Positions 34,482 through 46,096 of a stretch of 64,000 nucleotides of DNA are shown one piece after another; within the stretch, counting starts at the first letter, position 1; the number at the start of each line of letters is the position of its first letter. The notes under the pieces are model-generated. The model did no database searches. It was not told where the DNA came from and saw only the letters and a program-made list of their open reading frames with translations. This stretch comes from Zeugodacus cucurbitae. Its lineage: Eukaryota > Arthropoda > Insecta > Diptera > Tephritidae. The position numbers were made by a program, and so were the translations under genes. The DNA lies in the NCBI RefSeq assembly GCF_028554725.1, contig NC_071671.1, positions 47,196,501-47,260,500 on the forward strand, in the 5' to 3' direction.

Positions 34482-35361
34482 CAGTCGACTCTCGTTAATT
34501 CGAAACTCGAGGGACTCTTAAAATATTACGAATTATCGAGTGTTTGAAATATCAAATGCTTCGAAATTTGTGAGAAAAAATAAATAAAACTTCGAATTAG
34601 AATAAATGTTGGTTAATTTTTATTTATTAATATAAAAATGACAAGAATTAAAAGGAACATTCGTGTACATACATGTATTCGTAATGTGAATTAATTAATC
34701 TTTCGAAAGAACTTTGTTATACTGGTTTGCTTTAAAGCACAATTTTGCTGCTCACACTGCTCAATAACTTTTTTTAAGGGAAAAAGTGCCTGAAATGCTT
34801 TTTCATCACTTTCATTTTGTAGACAGAAGCTTTGTAAGATATCAAATGAGGATCTTGCTTCCTTAACTGACACCTCTGCCAAAGATTCCGATGTATCGTC
34901 CTCATCTTCATCGTTACTTTGTATCTGTCGCAGATAAAATTTCTCCATCGGTTAGTAAACCTGAGACAGCAACATTTTCATCCACTTGAACAAAATCAGA
35001 AAAACTCACACCGCAATCAAGTCAAACATTTATACTTTCTAGGGCTCATAACTAACGCTAACTTTTAATCTGCATACCAACGAAAGAGTAACAGTAACTG
35101 AATAACTAAACAAACCAATTCGTTAAAAGTGTGTGCGTCAAATAGTCAAACTAATCATAACAAAAACAAAGGCTCGTGTATCTTGATACAAGTTTGAACT
35201 TGTCGCAAAATATACTTACAATCTTTTCGCCTCTTCTCTCTGCAACTTTGAATTGTCGAGTGTTGGAGAGTGTTAAAGAGATTTTGTAGGGAACTCGTGA
35301 TAACTTTGAATTATAGGGAGGTTCGAATTATCGCGGGTTTGAATTAACGAGAGTCTGGCTG
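34482..35361 (-). mobile_element. Internally deleted pogo/Tigger-type transposon
   Basis: An 880-base element with inverted ends CAGTCGACTCTCGTTAATTC and, inverted, CAGCCAGACTCTCGTTAATT, flanked by TA (34,480-34,481 and 35,362-35,363). CAG ends with TA duplication and the protein remnants fit the pogo branch of Tc1/mariner. Second inverted words (AATTCGAA, ATTATCG) occur near both ends. Most of the transposase gene is missing. Confidence 0.75.
34691..34948 (-). pseudogene. C-terminal fragment of pogo-like transposase with PIP box
   Basis: Acidic segment QSNDEDEDDTSESLAE, a helical part, and an exact PCNA-interacting motif at the end: QTSITKFF (Q-x-x-I-x-x-F-F) before RKIN and the stop. In pogo a C-terminal motif of this kind binds PCNA. 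Just upstream, in another frame, DFVQVDENVAVSGLLTDGEI (about 34,938-34,997) matches the end of the DDE domain region of Tigger proteins, so a frameshift lies near 34,925. A short start frame at 35,049-35,017 reads MSPRKYKCLT, like the first residues of the family. The DNA-binding and catalytic domains are deleted between them. Confidence 0.65.
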
Positions 35362-35363
35362 TA

Positions 35364-36169
35364 TATTTATATTTCTATATGCATACATACATAGAACATA
35401 TCCATCATATTAAATAATTATGCTCTCTATATTCAAGCCTCAGTGCACAAAAGTCACCCAAAGTGCAATGAAAACATAATTTATATGTTAGCACACTTTT
35501 AGGCGTCGGAACGCTTGAACCAGAAAATCAACTCCCAACGACGCCAAAGGTGATTTAAATGTCTGCAGAGCGGTGTAAAGGTGTTCTACGAAACTTAGCA
35601 CCATCGTATGAGTAATAACTAAGCGATGTGAGGATTTTTTCTCCTAAATTGTTGTTGTATTGTGACATAAGGAAGCCAAATTTGCTTAACATGCCGGTTA
35701 TCACACCACGAATACACACTCACAAAAGACGTTTTACTTATACACATTCATGCACCGCATAAAAGCTCCATTGTGTCGCTAACGTGCTGGGCGCTTAATA
35801 CGCTTGACTTTTGCATGGACATTGTTGATGTATACAGCCAGACGATGCACTCGCGTACTTTTCCCATAAATAATTGCTGCGAGCAGAGCGTTACCTAGTG
35901 TTGCTGTTGTTGTATGTATGTATTGTGTATTAAAAAGCTTATTGTATTATTAATTATTGCGAACAATTCTATTCTAATGAAATATTTGTTAGCGTTAATT
36001 GAGAATTTTTAATAATTTGCAAATGACATTATGCGAAACAAAAAAAAAAAAAATTAAATGGATTACAATTCAAAAGGTTCTGCAAATTATATTTGCTGTT
36101 GCTTCGACGCTTCCTAAAACTGTACAATTTGGTGTAAAGGAACTGAGAAAAACTGATATAACAAAAAAT
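35364..36169. other. No gene seen
   Basis: AT-rich DNA with short repeats of TATGTATG type near 35,910. No coding pattern. Confidence 0.4.
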
Positions 36170-36501
36170 TTAGGTCTACAACTTTGCCGTTTTCCAATAT
36201 ATGTCTCTAGGGTCAAGCACTGGTCGATTAAATCGATTTTTTGTTTTATATCGATCTTGGACATTTGTGTCAATATTGACCCAACAAAATAATTGTGGAG
36301 AACTGTTTGCATCCCAAACTTATTCTCAACTGAAAATGTCACTTTTTGAGCCGAATTCTCGACATTTGCGGGAAATTTTGCTTTTCTTTTTTAATTCCAA
36401 GAAACGGGCGGCTGAGGTTCATCGACATTTGTAACCGTTTTATACAAAAACAAAAAAATTTAATTTACACAAAAAACGGCGGAAGCAAAGTTGTAGACCA
36501 A
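36170..36501 (+). mobile_element. Mariner-derived miniature element, copy 2
   Basis: Ends TTAGGTCTACAACTTTGCCG and, inverted, TTGGTCTACAACTTTGC, with TA outside the right end (36,502-36,503) and a mutated AT at the left. It is in the opposite orientation to copy 1. The transposase start MSLFEPNSRHLREIL lies on the plus strand at about 36,336, followed by NSKKRAAEVHRHL and a stop. The interior is otherwise the same deletion derivative as copy 1. Confidence 0.75.
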
Positions 36502-36849
36502 TAAGTAACTCACATTCGTTCTAAGTAGGGCCTAAGTAGACTCATGACGTCTTCTGAAGAAGTGTAAAATAAGTGTAAGTGTAAAAATTTCATATATCAT
36601 GAGAGCCTAAAACATGTTTTGTTAATTTTTAGGGTTTTGAGAATTCAGCATACAATTTTGTGGTATAAATTATATACCTTTTTATTTATTTTTTGAATTT
36701 TTTATTGAATAAAATTTTTCATTTTAGTTATTTTATTTCTTTTTATTTGCGAGCTCACATACATGCAGGCGTAACACTGAACCTGGTCACTACTATATCT
36801 AACTGCGTTTTATTTCAAAGCTCTTTTTCTACATAGCGTCAGTTATTTG

Positions 36850-37110
36850 TGTATTTATTTATGTATATATGAATTACTTGCCATGCTCAGCATTAGACAG
36901 CACGCTTCAACAATTTAGATAAATACATAAATAAACAAGCAAGTAAAAGCACGTGATCAATCAAGGCAACACTCCCAATCTAGAGATACACTCATCCGCA
37001 TGTCAAGTCCGTACGGTATTCGAAAGACTCACAATGCATAAACATAAACAAATATATAAAGACTCAAATACAACTCACATATGTATATCAGTGAAAATGT
37101 ACAAGCGTGA
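36850..37110 (+). repeat. Duplicated block B, part 1 (pairs with 990-1,350)
   Basis: Same orientation as block A part 1; clearest from GCTTCAACAATTTAGATAAA through CACGTGATCAATCAAGGCAA. Similarity decays toward 37,110. Confidence 0.65.
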
Positions 37111-37513
37111 ACCAGAACTTGCCTACTTGTGTGTGCATTTAATAAAAAAAAGTTATTTCAACCATTAAACAAACTTCATTATTTGGCTGGGGTATATATA
37201 TACAGCTACCGGACAACCATGGACCAATGAAAAGTCGAAAACATTATTAATTTTAGTATATTGTTTGCCGACAAACTAGATCATTGGCATAGCACTAATA
37301 GGATGTAGATATGCGTTTGTCTGTTTTGTTGATATTTGAAACCGGAACTTAATGGCGACGTAATTAATCGAAAGACTCTTACATAACTGCTACATCTCCT
37401 CAAATACATTCTCCCTTTTATCTTTCTCAGATTCAGTTTTTCTTCTATTTCAAACACAATTCCCTCCAGCTTTCAACACTTCACAACTGATTGATTTCAT
37501 TCATCGTTCACAG

Positions 37514-37625
37514 ATTACGACGGAATAATATTGCCTACTTAAAGGCGCCAGCCGGTGTATACCAACCCAATGTGTGCTGACCAATTTATTTGCGGTTTCT
37601 CCGAAGGCAATGAATGCCAAATTAA
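37514..37625 (+). CDS. Possible host exon with a one-base frame slip
   Basis: Bounded by a good acceptor (pyrimidine-rich tract, CGTTCACAG|A) and a strong donor (AA|GTGAGTG). The first part reads LRRNNIAYLKAPAGVYQP in one frame; the rest reads MCADQFICGFSEGNECQI in the next frame, up to the donor. The shift falls on the CCC run at 37,566-37,568, so a single extra C would explain it. Cysteine spacing suggests an extracellular segment, but I do not recognise the family. It is short, so chance remains possible. Confidence 0.3.
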
Positions 37626-40600
37626 GTGAGTGACGGAAATGGACACAATACAAACATACATGCATATATTCAAATGTGGATGTACTTCATGGGTGGCATT
37701 AGTAAGCACTTTTTCCGTTCGTTTGATTTTCCTCCTTCATTTCCTTTTTCGTAGTAAAAATTGGTTTTAATTTTCCACTCATATGCATTTCAGTATTGGC
37801 ATAATTTTAGGTGCTACGCCGTAGTGGGCGTTACGTCGTGTACATTTCGCTCGCCTCAACTGTAGGTTGGATGCTTTCATTTTACAACATTCTCTCCGCC
37901 GCTTGGCGGCAGCTGTTAGTCGTAATAAAAGTTGAAATTACCATCATTAGCACTTAAAGTGTGCATACGTCTTTATGTTGCTCCAGACATTTAAATAATT
38001 GTGCGACGCCCCGTCAGCACCACGTGTAGTATCTTTCAGCATTACTCAAATGCTTTGTCTATATGAAGTTTTGTAGTTTTCTAAACATTATTCGGTTTTG
38101 TATCCGTCTGACATTGTCTACTACTACATACTATATACACTGGATCAAGGTAACAAACTTTTCATTCGAGGTGCTGCACTTTTTACATTTTTCCAAAGTG
38201 TTTTATATTGTTTTACTAATATTATAAATATATCTGTAAGCATACATAGACATTGTTTGACTTTACTTCGCATATAAATTGGAAATCGGCCAAATGCTGC
38301 AAATATTGCCTGCCAAATAGGCGACACTTCAAAGTCCTCGAACTGCTCCAATGCTTATACCAATTTTATATACTTTTTTATTTTATTTACAAATATTTTT
38401 TTATTTGCTTTACTTTTATAAAAAGTTGGCTTTCAATTGCGTTTGCAAATCCTATTCATAGTCATAAAACTAAAGTGGTCGGCAAAGCTTTCTTGTATAC
38501 ATACAAATATGAAGATAACCATTTTTGGCCATCGATTTTAGAGATGCGGCGATTCTTTTGTTTTTAAGTCAAATTAAAATTTGTTTATATGTTGTGGCAT
38601 GTGTAACTGGTAGTAAATATAGGTAACACAATTCATTTAGAAACTTGATGGAATTTCCGCATATTTTGATTTCCCAGTACTGAGCAGGCTTTCATCAAAT
38701 TTCGCGACAAACAAGATAATATAAATTATCAGTAATTGCTAATTAACTAAATTCAATTATCTGTAAATTTGCGGTTTATACGGCAACACTAGCCTTGAGA
38801 GTCTGTGTAAGTTTGTATGGGCTAATTACAAGCAATCAACGCTACAATTGCTTTACAAAGCGTTTTAAACTGAAAATAAATTTTACCGCAATGAATATGG
38901 AATTTAAAAAAGAGGTCGATATTGACGATTCGAAAGAAATTTGGTCACTGCCATGTTTATCAAGTCTATCACCAACTATTTCTCCATAACAATATCTAAA
39001 TCTCTTCCAGCCTTATACTTGTTTTTCCATTCTTAACTATCCATATCTCTATCTGAACTATAAATTTCTTACATCTCCGAAAGAATGATATTATATGACA
39101 GTGTGTATCTTAATGACATACACAACGTAATGAAAGTCATATCTATAAAAAGGCGTCAATGCATATGTGTTAAAGAATCAAAAAAATGTATTATTAATTA
39201 ATTTATTAATTTTCCATATCCTTCTGTATTAGTTTAAGAGTATGTTTGTTATTTTTTTTTTTTTTTTGCTCACCATTTTGCGGTATTTATTTCGATTAAC
39301 GCTCGCTTGCGTCATTCCCATTATTTGGTGGGTTTGCTTATATGCGTGTGAGTGTGGGGTTGTCAAAAGTTTGGTAAACAATTCCAGCTGAGTGAAAGTA
39401 CTCAAGTGTCAACAGGCGAAATTTCGCCTAACTTCGAAGTATATGATGTGAGATGAAGGACGGTCGTACGCGTATAAAGGGGTCTAGTTAATATGGGGAT
39501 TCTCCAAGTTGTGCTCTTATCGTAGAATACAAATTTTGCATTATTTGAACAGTTTGCTGGTTCTGAGTGGTAGAAGTGAATGGGAAATGGTTTTAATTTC
39601 TTAAATTTACTCTTTTAACAAAATTGTTTTATAATAAGTTTTAACAAAAGCTATGGAAGAATGGAATGCATTCTTATACCACTTTGCTTTGTTAACAAAT
39701 TTCGAGTAATTTTTGTTTAATCCCACATTAATGCTGGCATTTGTTGACCTCGACTTTAAATGTGATCTTTGACTGCAGCAACCAACAGACTGCGACCAAA
39801 AAAACAAGCTATTAAACGCTTCGCTGTGATAAGGCTGTGGTGAGCAGCAACAGAAACTTCTGCAGCATTAAGTGTCATAGAATTTGTGGCTGTTGAACAA
39901 AGATTGCGAGTGGAATTGTCCACCGCTTCTCTCTCTCTTTGTGGATGTGATAATTTAGATAGTTTTTTTTTATTGTGGCGAATGACAATCTACTGTGATG
40001 AGAGTTGAATATTATTCCAATTCGGAGATAAGTTCGAAAATATTTATATGTTATATATACTGACTACAAATAAGCGTAATATAGGTTAAATATTAAAAAA
40101 AAACGAGTTTGTATTTTATGTATCGTTTAAAATAAAACTCTCTTTTATATTTGACTGTCTATAAAAATCCAAGCTGTAGTTATCACGCATATATGCACCA
40201 TTAGTATTCAGTTTAATTAACTAACATTTCTCGATCAAATTTTCAGAAAATTCATTTAACTTAAACTTTATTATTCTTCTGTATTTCCTATTCGTAATTA
40301 CCTTAAATTATTTAGACCAAAGAACAAATGTTTAATTTTCATCGATTTTACTACATCTATGTGGAGTAGTGTCAGTAAATGAAGGAGATGTAAATATGTA
40401 TTTATTTCATGTCAGTATATATTTAGTCATTCTTAACATTATGTAAGTGTATGTGTATATGTAAATCATGTCGTACGTTTGCCAAATATTTGTTGAAAAA
40501 GAAATTTAAAAAAATATATTACTCATACGCACCGGCGAACAGACAAACACATTGCAGAATCATATGTAAATGCCTACAAAACTCACACTCATACGAAATA

Positions 40601-41105
40601 TACGAAACTTTATTTGGGTGCACGAGTTTTTGGCATTAATATGCAGCAAGTGAATTCCATTCGTGCCTTCGTTCTCACCCACTCTTCGTATATTGCTGAG
40701 TTTGCTTTGATTTGTTACATTCATGGCATGCGAGTATATGTGCTTGTTGAAAAGAATTTCTAGTGAATTGGGAATATCTAATGATCAAATGGTGACAAGG
40801 CTCTACAGTTTTATATATATTTGCAGGTATGTTGGCTAATATGCAGTATGGCTTGTGTGCGACGTGGCTCACCTTTTGCGCAGATTTTGCATTGTGGATT
40901 TAAAAAAAGTTGACAAATGTAATTTTTTAGGTATACTCCTGTGTGATATATAACGTGGAGGGGATGCAAACACAATTCATGGAATATGTTTGAATGTGAA
41001 AGGTTTTCAATACTAAAACGGATTTTAATATATTTATCGTTTTGGACTGTACCTGCAGTTGGTTCAATGCTGCAGTTAACATACATAATATTGATAGGAA
41101 TAAAT
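37626..41105. other. About 3.5 kb with no gene recognised
   Basis: AT-rich DNA, including a 17-base T run near 39,252. No coding pattern or transposon end seen. Confidence 0.4.
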
Positions 41106-41108
41106 AAT

Positions 41109-41876
41109 ACGAGCTGCAGAACTAAATAGAGAGGGTACAATCTTCTACAAGAGTGTACAGCTCCTGGCGTATGCCGATGATATTGATATCATCGGAAGCA
41201 ACAACCGCGCCGTTTGTTCTGCGTTTTCCAGACTAGATAAAAAAGGGAGGCTGTTGACAGTCACAACTTTGAAGTTGTAGATAATTTTGTTTATCTGGGA
41301 ACCAGCATTAACAACACCAACAATGTCAGCCTTGAAATCCAACGCAGAATCACTCTTGCCAACAGGTGCTACTTTGGACTGAGTAGGCAATTGAAAAGTA
41401 AAGTCCTCTCTCGACGAACCAAAATCAAACTCTATAAGTCGCTCATTATTCCCGTCCTGATGTATGGCGCTGAAGCGTGGACGATGACAACATCCGATGA
41501 GACGACTCTTGGGGTTTTCGAGAGAAAGGTTTTGCGCAAGATTTATGGTCCTCTAAACATTGGCAACGGCGAATACCGCAGACGATGGAACGATGAGCTG
41601 TACGATTTATACGACGACATTGACATAGTTCAGCGAATAAAAAGACAGCGGCTACGCTGGCTAGGTCATGTTGTACGGATGGAAGAAAACACTCCAGCTC
41701 TGAAAGTATTCGATGCAGTACCCGCTGGAGGAAGCCGCGGAAGAGGACGACCTCCACTCCGGTGGAAAGACCAAGTGCAAAGTGACCTGGCTTCACTTGG
41801 TGTTTCCAGTTGGCGCCAAAAAGCAAAAAGGAGGAATGAGTGGCGCGCTCTGGTGGATTCGGCTATAATCGCTTAA
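41109..41876 (+). pseudogene. RTE-like reverse transcriptase fragment
   Basis: The first frame reads RAAELNREGTIFYKSVQLLA and YADDIDIIGSNNRAVCSAFS (intact YADD box), then shifts at a deletion that removes the palm/thumb join present in copy 2. The second frame runs through FEVVDNFVYLGTSIN, KSVLSRRT-type sequence, LYGAEAWTM, KVLRKIYGPLN, LRWLGHVVRMEE and GRGRPPLRWKDQV to a stop at 41,876. Broken and incomplete, so not functional. Confidence 0.8.
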
Positions 41877-41888
41877 AGCGGTTCCTAC

Positions 41889-41891
<3 letters not shown>

Positions 41892-41946
<55 letters not shown>
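41892..41946. repeat. TA dinucleotide repeat
   Basis: About 27 TA units directly after the RTE 3' end. It is the expanded simple-repeat tail of the LINE rather than an independent microsatellite. Confidence 0.9.
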
Positions 41947-41947
<1 letters not shown>

Positions 41948-42044
41948 TGGTGAAGGCGTGCGAATGAGTGTAGTTTTATCTACACATATTTTTTTCCATA
42001 TATTATGATTTTTGTTTTCAATGTATATGCAAAATATAAGAAAA

Positions 42045-42400
42045 CTTGTAGGGAAAGACTAAGTTCGGGTGGAACCGAACATTTTATACTGTCGAAATTT
42101 ATTGATACACACAATTTGACCCATATATTCGACATAAAGTCCAATAGAAAAACGAAAATCATCATATATAGTATATATACAGTATAATATATAGGGGAAG
42201 TTATGACCCGATTTTAACCATTTCTGGCTCTCACGGTCCCAAGGAACATGTGCACCAAGTTTCGTCAATATACCGCAATTTTTACTCAAATTATCCGTTG
42301 CACGAACGGACGGACGGGCAAACATACAGACATTTGGATTGTGACTCGTCTCGTCACCCTGATCATTTTGATATATATAACCCTATATCAAACTGGTTTA
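42045..42400 (+). repeat. Dispersed Helitron-associated repeat
   Basis: Begins near AGACTAAGTTCGGGTGGAAC and GAACATTTTATACTGTCG, continues through CAATTTGACCCATATATTCG and ends with CGAACGGACGGACGGGC. The same family is seen inverted at 3,170-3,300 and 44,010-44,110. Non-coding here. Confidence 0.6.
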
Positions 42401-42807
42401 GTTTTATGACTTACAGATAATTCGAGTTTTTCAGAAGTTACGGAAGATATACATATATCCATTTATTTATTATTTTCTCTATATTTTGACACATTTTCAA
42501 GAGTGTAACTTATATGCACATACGTAGATATGTATGCATGTAATACTACCACGCAGTCGCTGTTTTTTGCGAATGTGTGCTCCAGACAGCACATTTGCAC
42601 TTGACGACACCCATTACGTACGTGTTGGCACTCGATTCTTTAGACTGCAGTTCGTCTTCACCAGTTTTCCAACATTAAGTTGCCAGTGTTTCTGCATTTT
42701 GTTGGGATTAGTTGTCTACAAACCACTTTGTTGTGATTACATTCTTACTTAAAGTTGATTCTACTACTTGGAAAACTTTCGCCTCAAGCAAACGCTATAT
42801 ATGTATA

Positions 42808-43165
42808 CTAGCAGACCCCGCGAACTTCGTACCGCCTTAGCGTAAATTTGGTGCACTACTTTATTTTGTATAGCTGACCTATCTTATGTATGCGTACCTA
42901 TTCAATTTGAACTGGAATCTATAATATCCTCCATATAAAAATAAATACTTATTACAAATTGTTTGTATGGGAGATTAGAAAGGTGTGAATTTCAGGCATT
43001 TTTTTCTCTCCGTAAGAAACATCCTCAAACCCCCTGGAATACACACAAAAAAGAATCAGCCAAATCGGTCAAGCCGGTTTCATGCTATGTCGTGACAACG
43101 GAAAACGGGTTTAATTTTTCGTTTTTGTGGTTAAGGTATACATTAAATTTGTAAATTTTTCAATG
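42808..43165 (-). mobile_element. Helitron 3' end
   Basis: On the minus strand the sequence ends GTACGAAGTTCGCGGGGTCT then GCTAG and is followed by T, matching the Helitron rule of a GC-rich stem before CTRR and insertion at A|T. Interior sequence from 42,950 shares words with 3,620 and 44,430. Together with the pieces up to about 44,760 it may be one eroded Helitron. Confidence 0.5.
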
Positions 43166-43319
43166 CAGAGAAAAAATTCTTACGCATAAAGACGAAAACG
43201 TTATACCTTCTTCAAAGTCGAGGTTGATTTATGTTAAGCAGCATGATAACAACTCACACTACTTTTAATTGCAAGTGAGTAGGGATAATCCAGCAATTTT
43301 AAATAGTCTGTGAGATAAT

Positions 43320-43660
43320 TGAATACGTCATCCTGGTTTGTTGCTGTGTCAACTCTCCTGAAATTCTAAATTGTCGCATTAAGATCGAAGAGATTGTTTT
43401 TTTTTTACCACCAATATAGGTCATTCAAGCAGTCATTTATGGTTATCATATTGTGGTTTCATGTCAGGAAAAACACGATGAATAAGCTTCTTCTTTGAGT
43501 CAATGAAGTGACAGAAATATGTTGGAAATGTTATTAATCCATTGAGGTGTCAACTGGGACCCTACCATTTCCAACTGCTTCTACAATCGCAATTTGATAT
43601 TGTTGCAAAATTAGTGGTATGTTAGTTGTTTATTGGCGAATCTTTATGTGTCGCCATAAA
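43320..43660 (-). repeat. Helitron-related repeat, block B part 2
   Basis: Partner of 2,890-3,190 (see there). After 43,660 block B carries extra sequence with a helicase fragment that block A lacks, and the match resumes at about 44,010. Confidence 0.5.
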
Positions 43661-43682
43661 GTAAATGATTTTAATCATGCGA

Positions 43683-44009
43683 TTATCCAGGAATAATTGG
43701 AAGAGTCTGGCGTAAATCATCTGCCAACCGAATCATGGCTCCACCAAAAAAGTTTTGGTTGTCGCGTAAATCTTTTGAAGTCCTTCGCAGTGCCTCCAGC
43801 GACTTCATGAATATCTGGAAAATCTTCGCTATAGCGCTACTTTTGACGATTTTGCAGACTGGTGTTTCTTCGATTTGCAATTTAGGAATAATTTCAAAGC
43901 CGAATGTGCCGTTTGTTTGCCTACTAACAGTTGCCAAGTTGCCCCTATTCCCGTTAACATTAGTTTTGAAAATGGGAGAAATTGGTTCAGGAATTACATC
44001 AGCTCTCAT
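43683..44009 (-). pseudogene. Helitron PIF1-type helicase fragment
   Basis: On the minus strand the frame is open for 109 codons and ends with FFGGAMIRLADDLRQTLPII, which matches the helicase block usually read as GGA-x-I-L-L-x-GDFRQTLPVIP in Helitron Rep/helicase proteins. Before it come SKDLRDNQN and TPVCKI. The expected WDECTMAHK block is missing between FQIF and MKSLEAL, so there is an in-frame internal deletion. The Asp-Phe of GDFRQ is changed to DDLRQ. It is a relic inside a repeat, not a gene. Confidence 0.7.
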
Positions 44010-44610
44010 ATACTATATATGATGATTTTATATTGGACTTTATGGCGAATATATGGGTCAAATTGTGTGTTTTCTTAAAAAAAATTAATGTTCGGTTGCA
44101 CTTAGCCTTTCCTTATTTGTTACAAATTGTTTAGGGCTATCGACACAACCTTATACAGTTAAACACTGACAAAAATATTTCAACAAGCAACAATGACAAC
44201 CTTCAAAATGTTATTATTTTTTGTTTTCTTTTTTCATATTTTTGTTGTCAATTCAAATAAAATGCTCTTTTTATTATCTTCCTCGCAATTTTTCCATATT
44301 TACTTAGTTTCTAAACCTTTCCTGCCCTTCCCCGAATATATCAAGACTTCAATTAGCCAGATCGGTTTGGCCGTTCTCGACTTTTTGCGAGACTAACGAA
44401 CAGCAATTCATTTTTATATCTATAGATTAGAAATTGTTTGTATGAGAATTTAAAAAAGTTTGGATTTTAGACTTTTTCAGGACCTTATACTTCAAGGAAT
44501 ATTGCAAAAAAAGAATTAGCGAAATCGGTTCAGCTGTTCTCGAGGTATGCGCTTAGCAACACATTTTGCGATTCATTTTTAATTAATTTTTCTTAAATGC
44601 GTTTTTTAAT
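44010..44610 (-). repeat. Helitron-like repeat, continuation of block B part 2
   Basis: Matches 3,190-3,300 and 3,300-3,790 in the same orientation (for example TAGCCTTTCCTTATTTGTTA, GAAATCGGTTCAGCTGTTCT). Read with 42,808-44,009 it may be one Helitron whose 5' end lies near 44,760. Confidence 0.5.
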
Positions 44611-44762
44611 ACTTCACTATTTAATTATTTATAATTTTCCAACATACAAACCTTGTCCTAACAATAAAGAACTCATAAAACCAAGAATCATCGGATTTGG
44701 TGCAATCGTTCGAAAGTTATGGGCGTACATACATTTCGAAGATCCAATTTTATTTATATAGA
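44611..44762 (-). mobile_element. Possible Helitron 5' end
   Basis: On the minus strand it starts TCTATATAAATAAAATTGGA and contains AACTTTCGAACGATTGCACC, a texture typical of insect Helitron 5' ends. The base before TC is T rather than A, so the exact end is uncertain. Confidence 0.35.
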
Positions 44763-45209
44763 AGAAGAAGATAGATGTGTTTTGTTAGAAAAAAGTACAA
44801 AGACAATAAGAAAAGCAATTCAAGGTGCGTTGCTGCAAAATAAGTGACTGTAAAACAGAGTAAATATAGTAGACTCTGTATTTACATATTTACATACATG
44901 CATACATACGGCAATTTATGCGAGCATTTGATTGTGCTGTTTAGCGTTATTTCACTTGTTCTGCGATCATTTATATATGCAAATTTTTTTGCTTTGTACT
45001 TTACTTCAATAAGTTATGTAGTAAAAGATGCGACAGATGGAAGAGAGAGAGAGTGCGTGCCGCAAACGATAAAGAGCACACGCACACACACAAAGCGCGC
45101 TTCGCTGTAGACTGCGTTTGGTGAACGAAAAACCTTATGTTTGCAATATTTTTGATTTTTCAAAAACTTCAACCCGAAAGAAAAAGGATTTTATTTCGGA
45201 AAATTAAAA
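44763..45209. other. No gene seen
   Basis: AT-rich DNA with a CA-rich patch near 45,078. No features recognised. Confidence 0.4.
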
Positions 45210-45344
45210 AAATAAGTATGCCACTCGCGAGCCTAGAGCAAATGCTTTATTTAAAAAAAAATTTATAAAAATCGCTTCAGAACTTTAGGAGATTAGCCGT
45301 TACACACATTTTTCATATAAGCGATTTTATATAATTAGTATAGA
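45210..45344 (-). mobile_element. Helitron 5'-end fragment
   Basis: On the minus strand it begins, directly after an A, with TCTATACTAATTATATAAAA and continues with GTAACGGCTAATCTCC, matching the usual A|TC start and AT-rich leader. The rest of the element is absent. Confidence 0.4.
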
Positions 45345-45713
45345 TGCACAGGTGTTGAAATGTTTATCAGCAACAGCAAAAGCGATGACATTCTTATACG
45401 ACTTCCATACCGTTATAGTATTAGTAGATATTTTAACATTAATTTTTTTCGCTGAAACCTCAGCAAAGCTCGGTACGATAACTTTTCACTGCTCCCATAT
45501 CTTTTATGACTTAATACTTATGTAATTTACAACCTTGAAATTGATTTTTCAGCTCATTTATCTTTATAAATAAATATATTAAAATTACATTATGAAAAAA
45601 ATAGTAAAATAATATTGCTATTCCTATATGACCATTTTTACTTATAAAGTATAGTCAAAGGGAAATCGCTTGAATTTTCATTTATGACGAAATTGCTGCT
45701 CTCGTCCCTAATT

Positions 45714-46096
45714 GGCTTTTCGCACACGAGCTAATTGTTCAATAAATCGGCCTTTGCTCGATTAAAGCGCTGAGTTAGATCGATTTACCATACAAAATAA
45801 AAATCTCATTTTTCTACATTCAATTAAAATTGAATTTAAATCGAGTTGAAAATGAAATGCAATTCTGCGAAGTAGCAGTAATACTACTCGACGGTAGGTG
45901 TCGCTGAGGGAAATATTGGCTGTGGTTATTGAGAAAATAGCAATTCGTTGTTGAAACTTACCAACTTTTTTTTAAAAGAAAAAACTAAAATGCATAAGAG
46001 CTGATAGATTATCGAGTAACCAGCAGTGTGAAGGGCAAAAACTGGTTCTTCAATTAAAAGTTTAATTGATCAATTAATTTGGATGTGCGAAAAGGG
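45714..46096 (-). mobile_element. Miniature inverted-repeat element, family 2 copy 2
   Basis: Ends GGCTTTTCGCAC (45,714) and GTGCGAAAAGGG (46,085-46,096), inverted relative to the copy at 21,168. Shared interior word GTGAAGGGCAAAAACTGG at 46,029. More diverged than copy 1. Confidence 0.55.

Larger units (their letters stand above)
41106..41946 (+). mobile_element. 5'-truncated RTE-like LINE, copy 3
   Basis: Begins inside the reverse transcriptase and ends with a long TA repeat (41,892-41,946). Very similar to copy 2 (10,511-11,862) but lacks about 35 codons of it near 41,240-41,255. It belongs to the AT-tail subfamily. Confidence 0.8.

Noticed and set aside
42059..42325. 88-codon minus-strand frame
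   Set aside because: Lies within a dispersed non-coding repeat and is not kept in the other copies.
43735..44022. 95-codon plus-strand open frame
   Set aside because: It is the antisense shadow of the Helitron helicase fragment on the minus strand.
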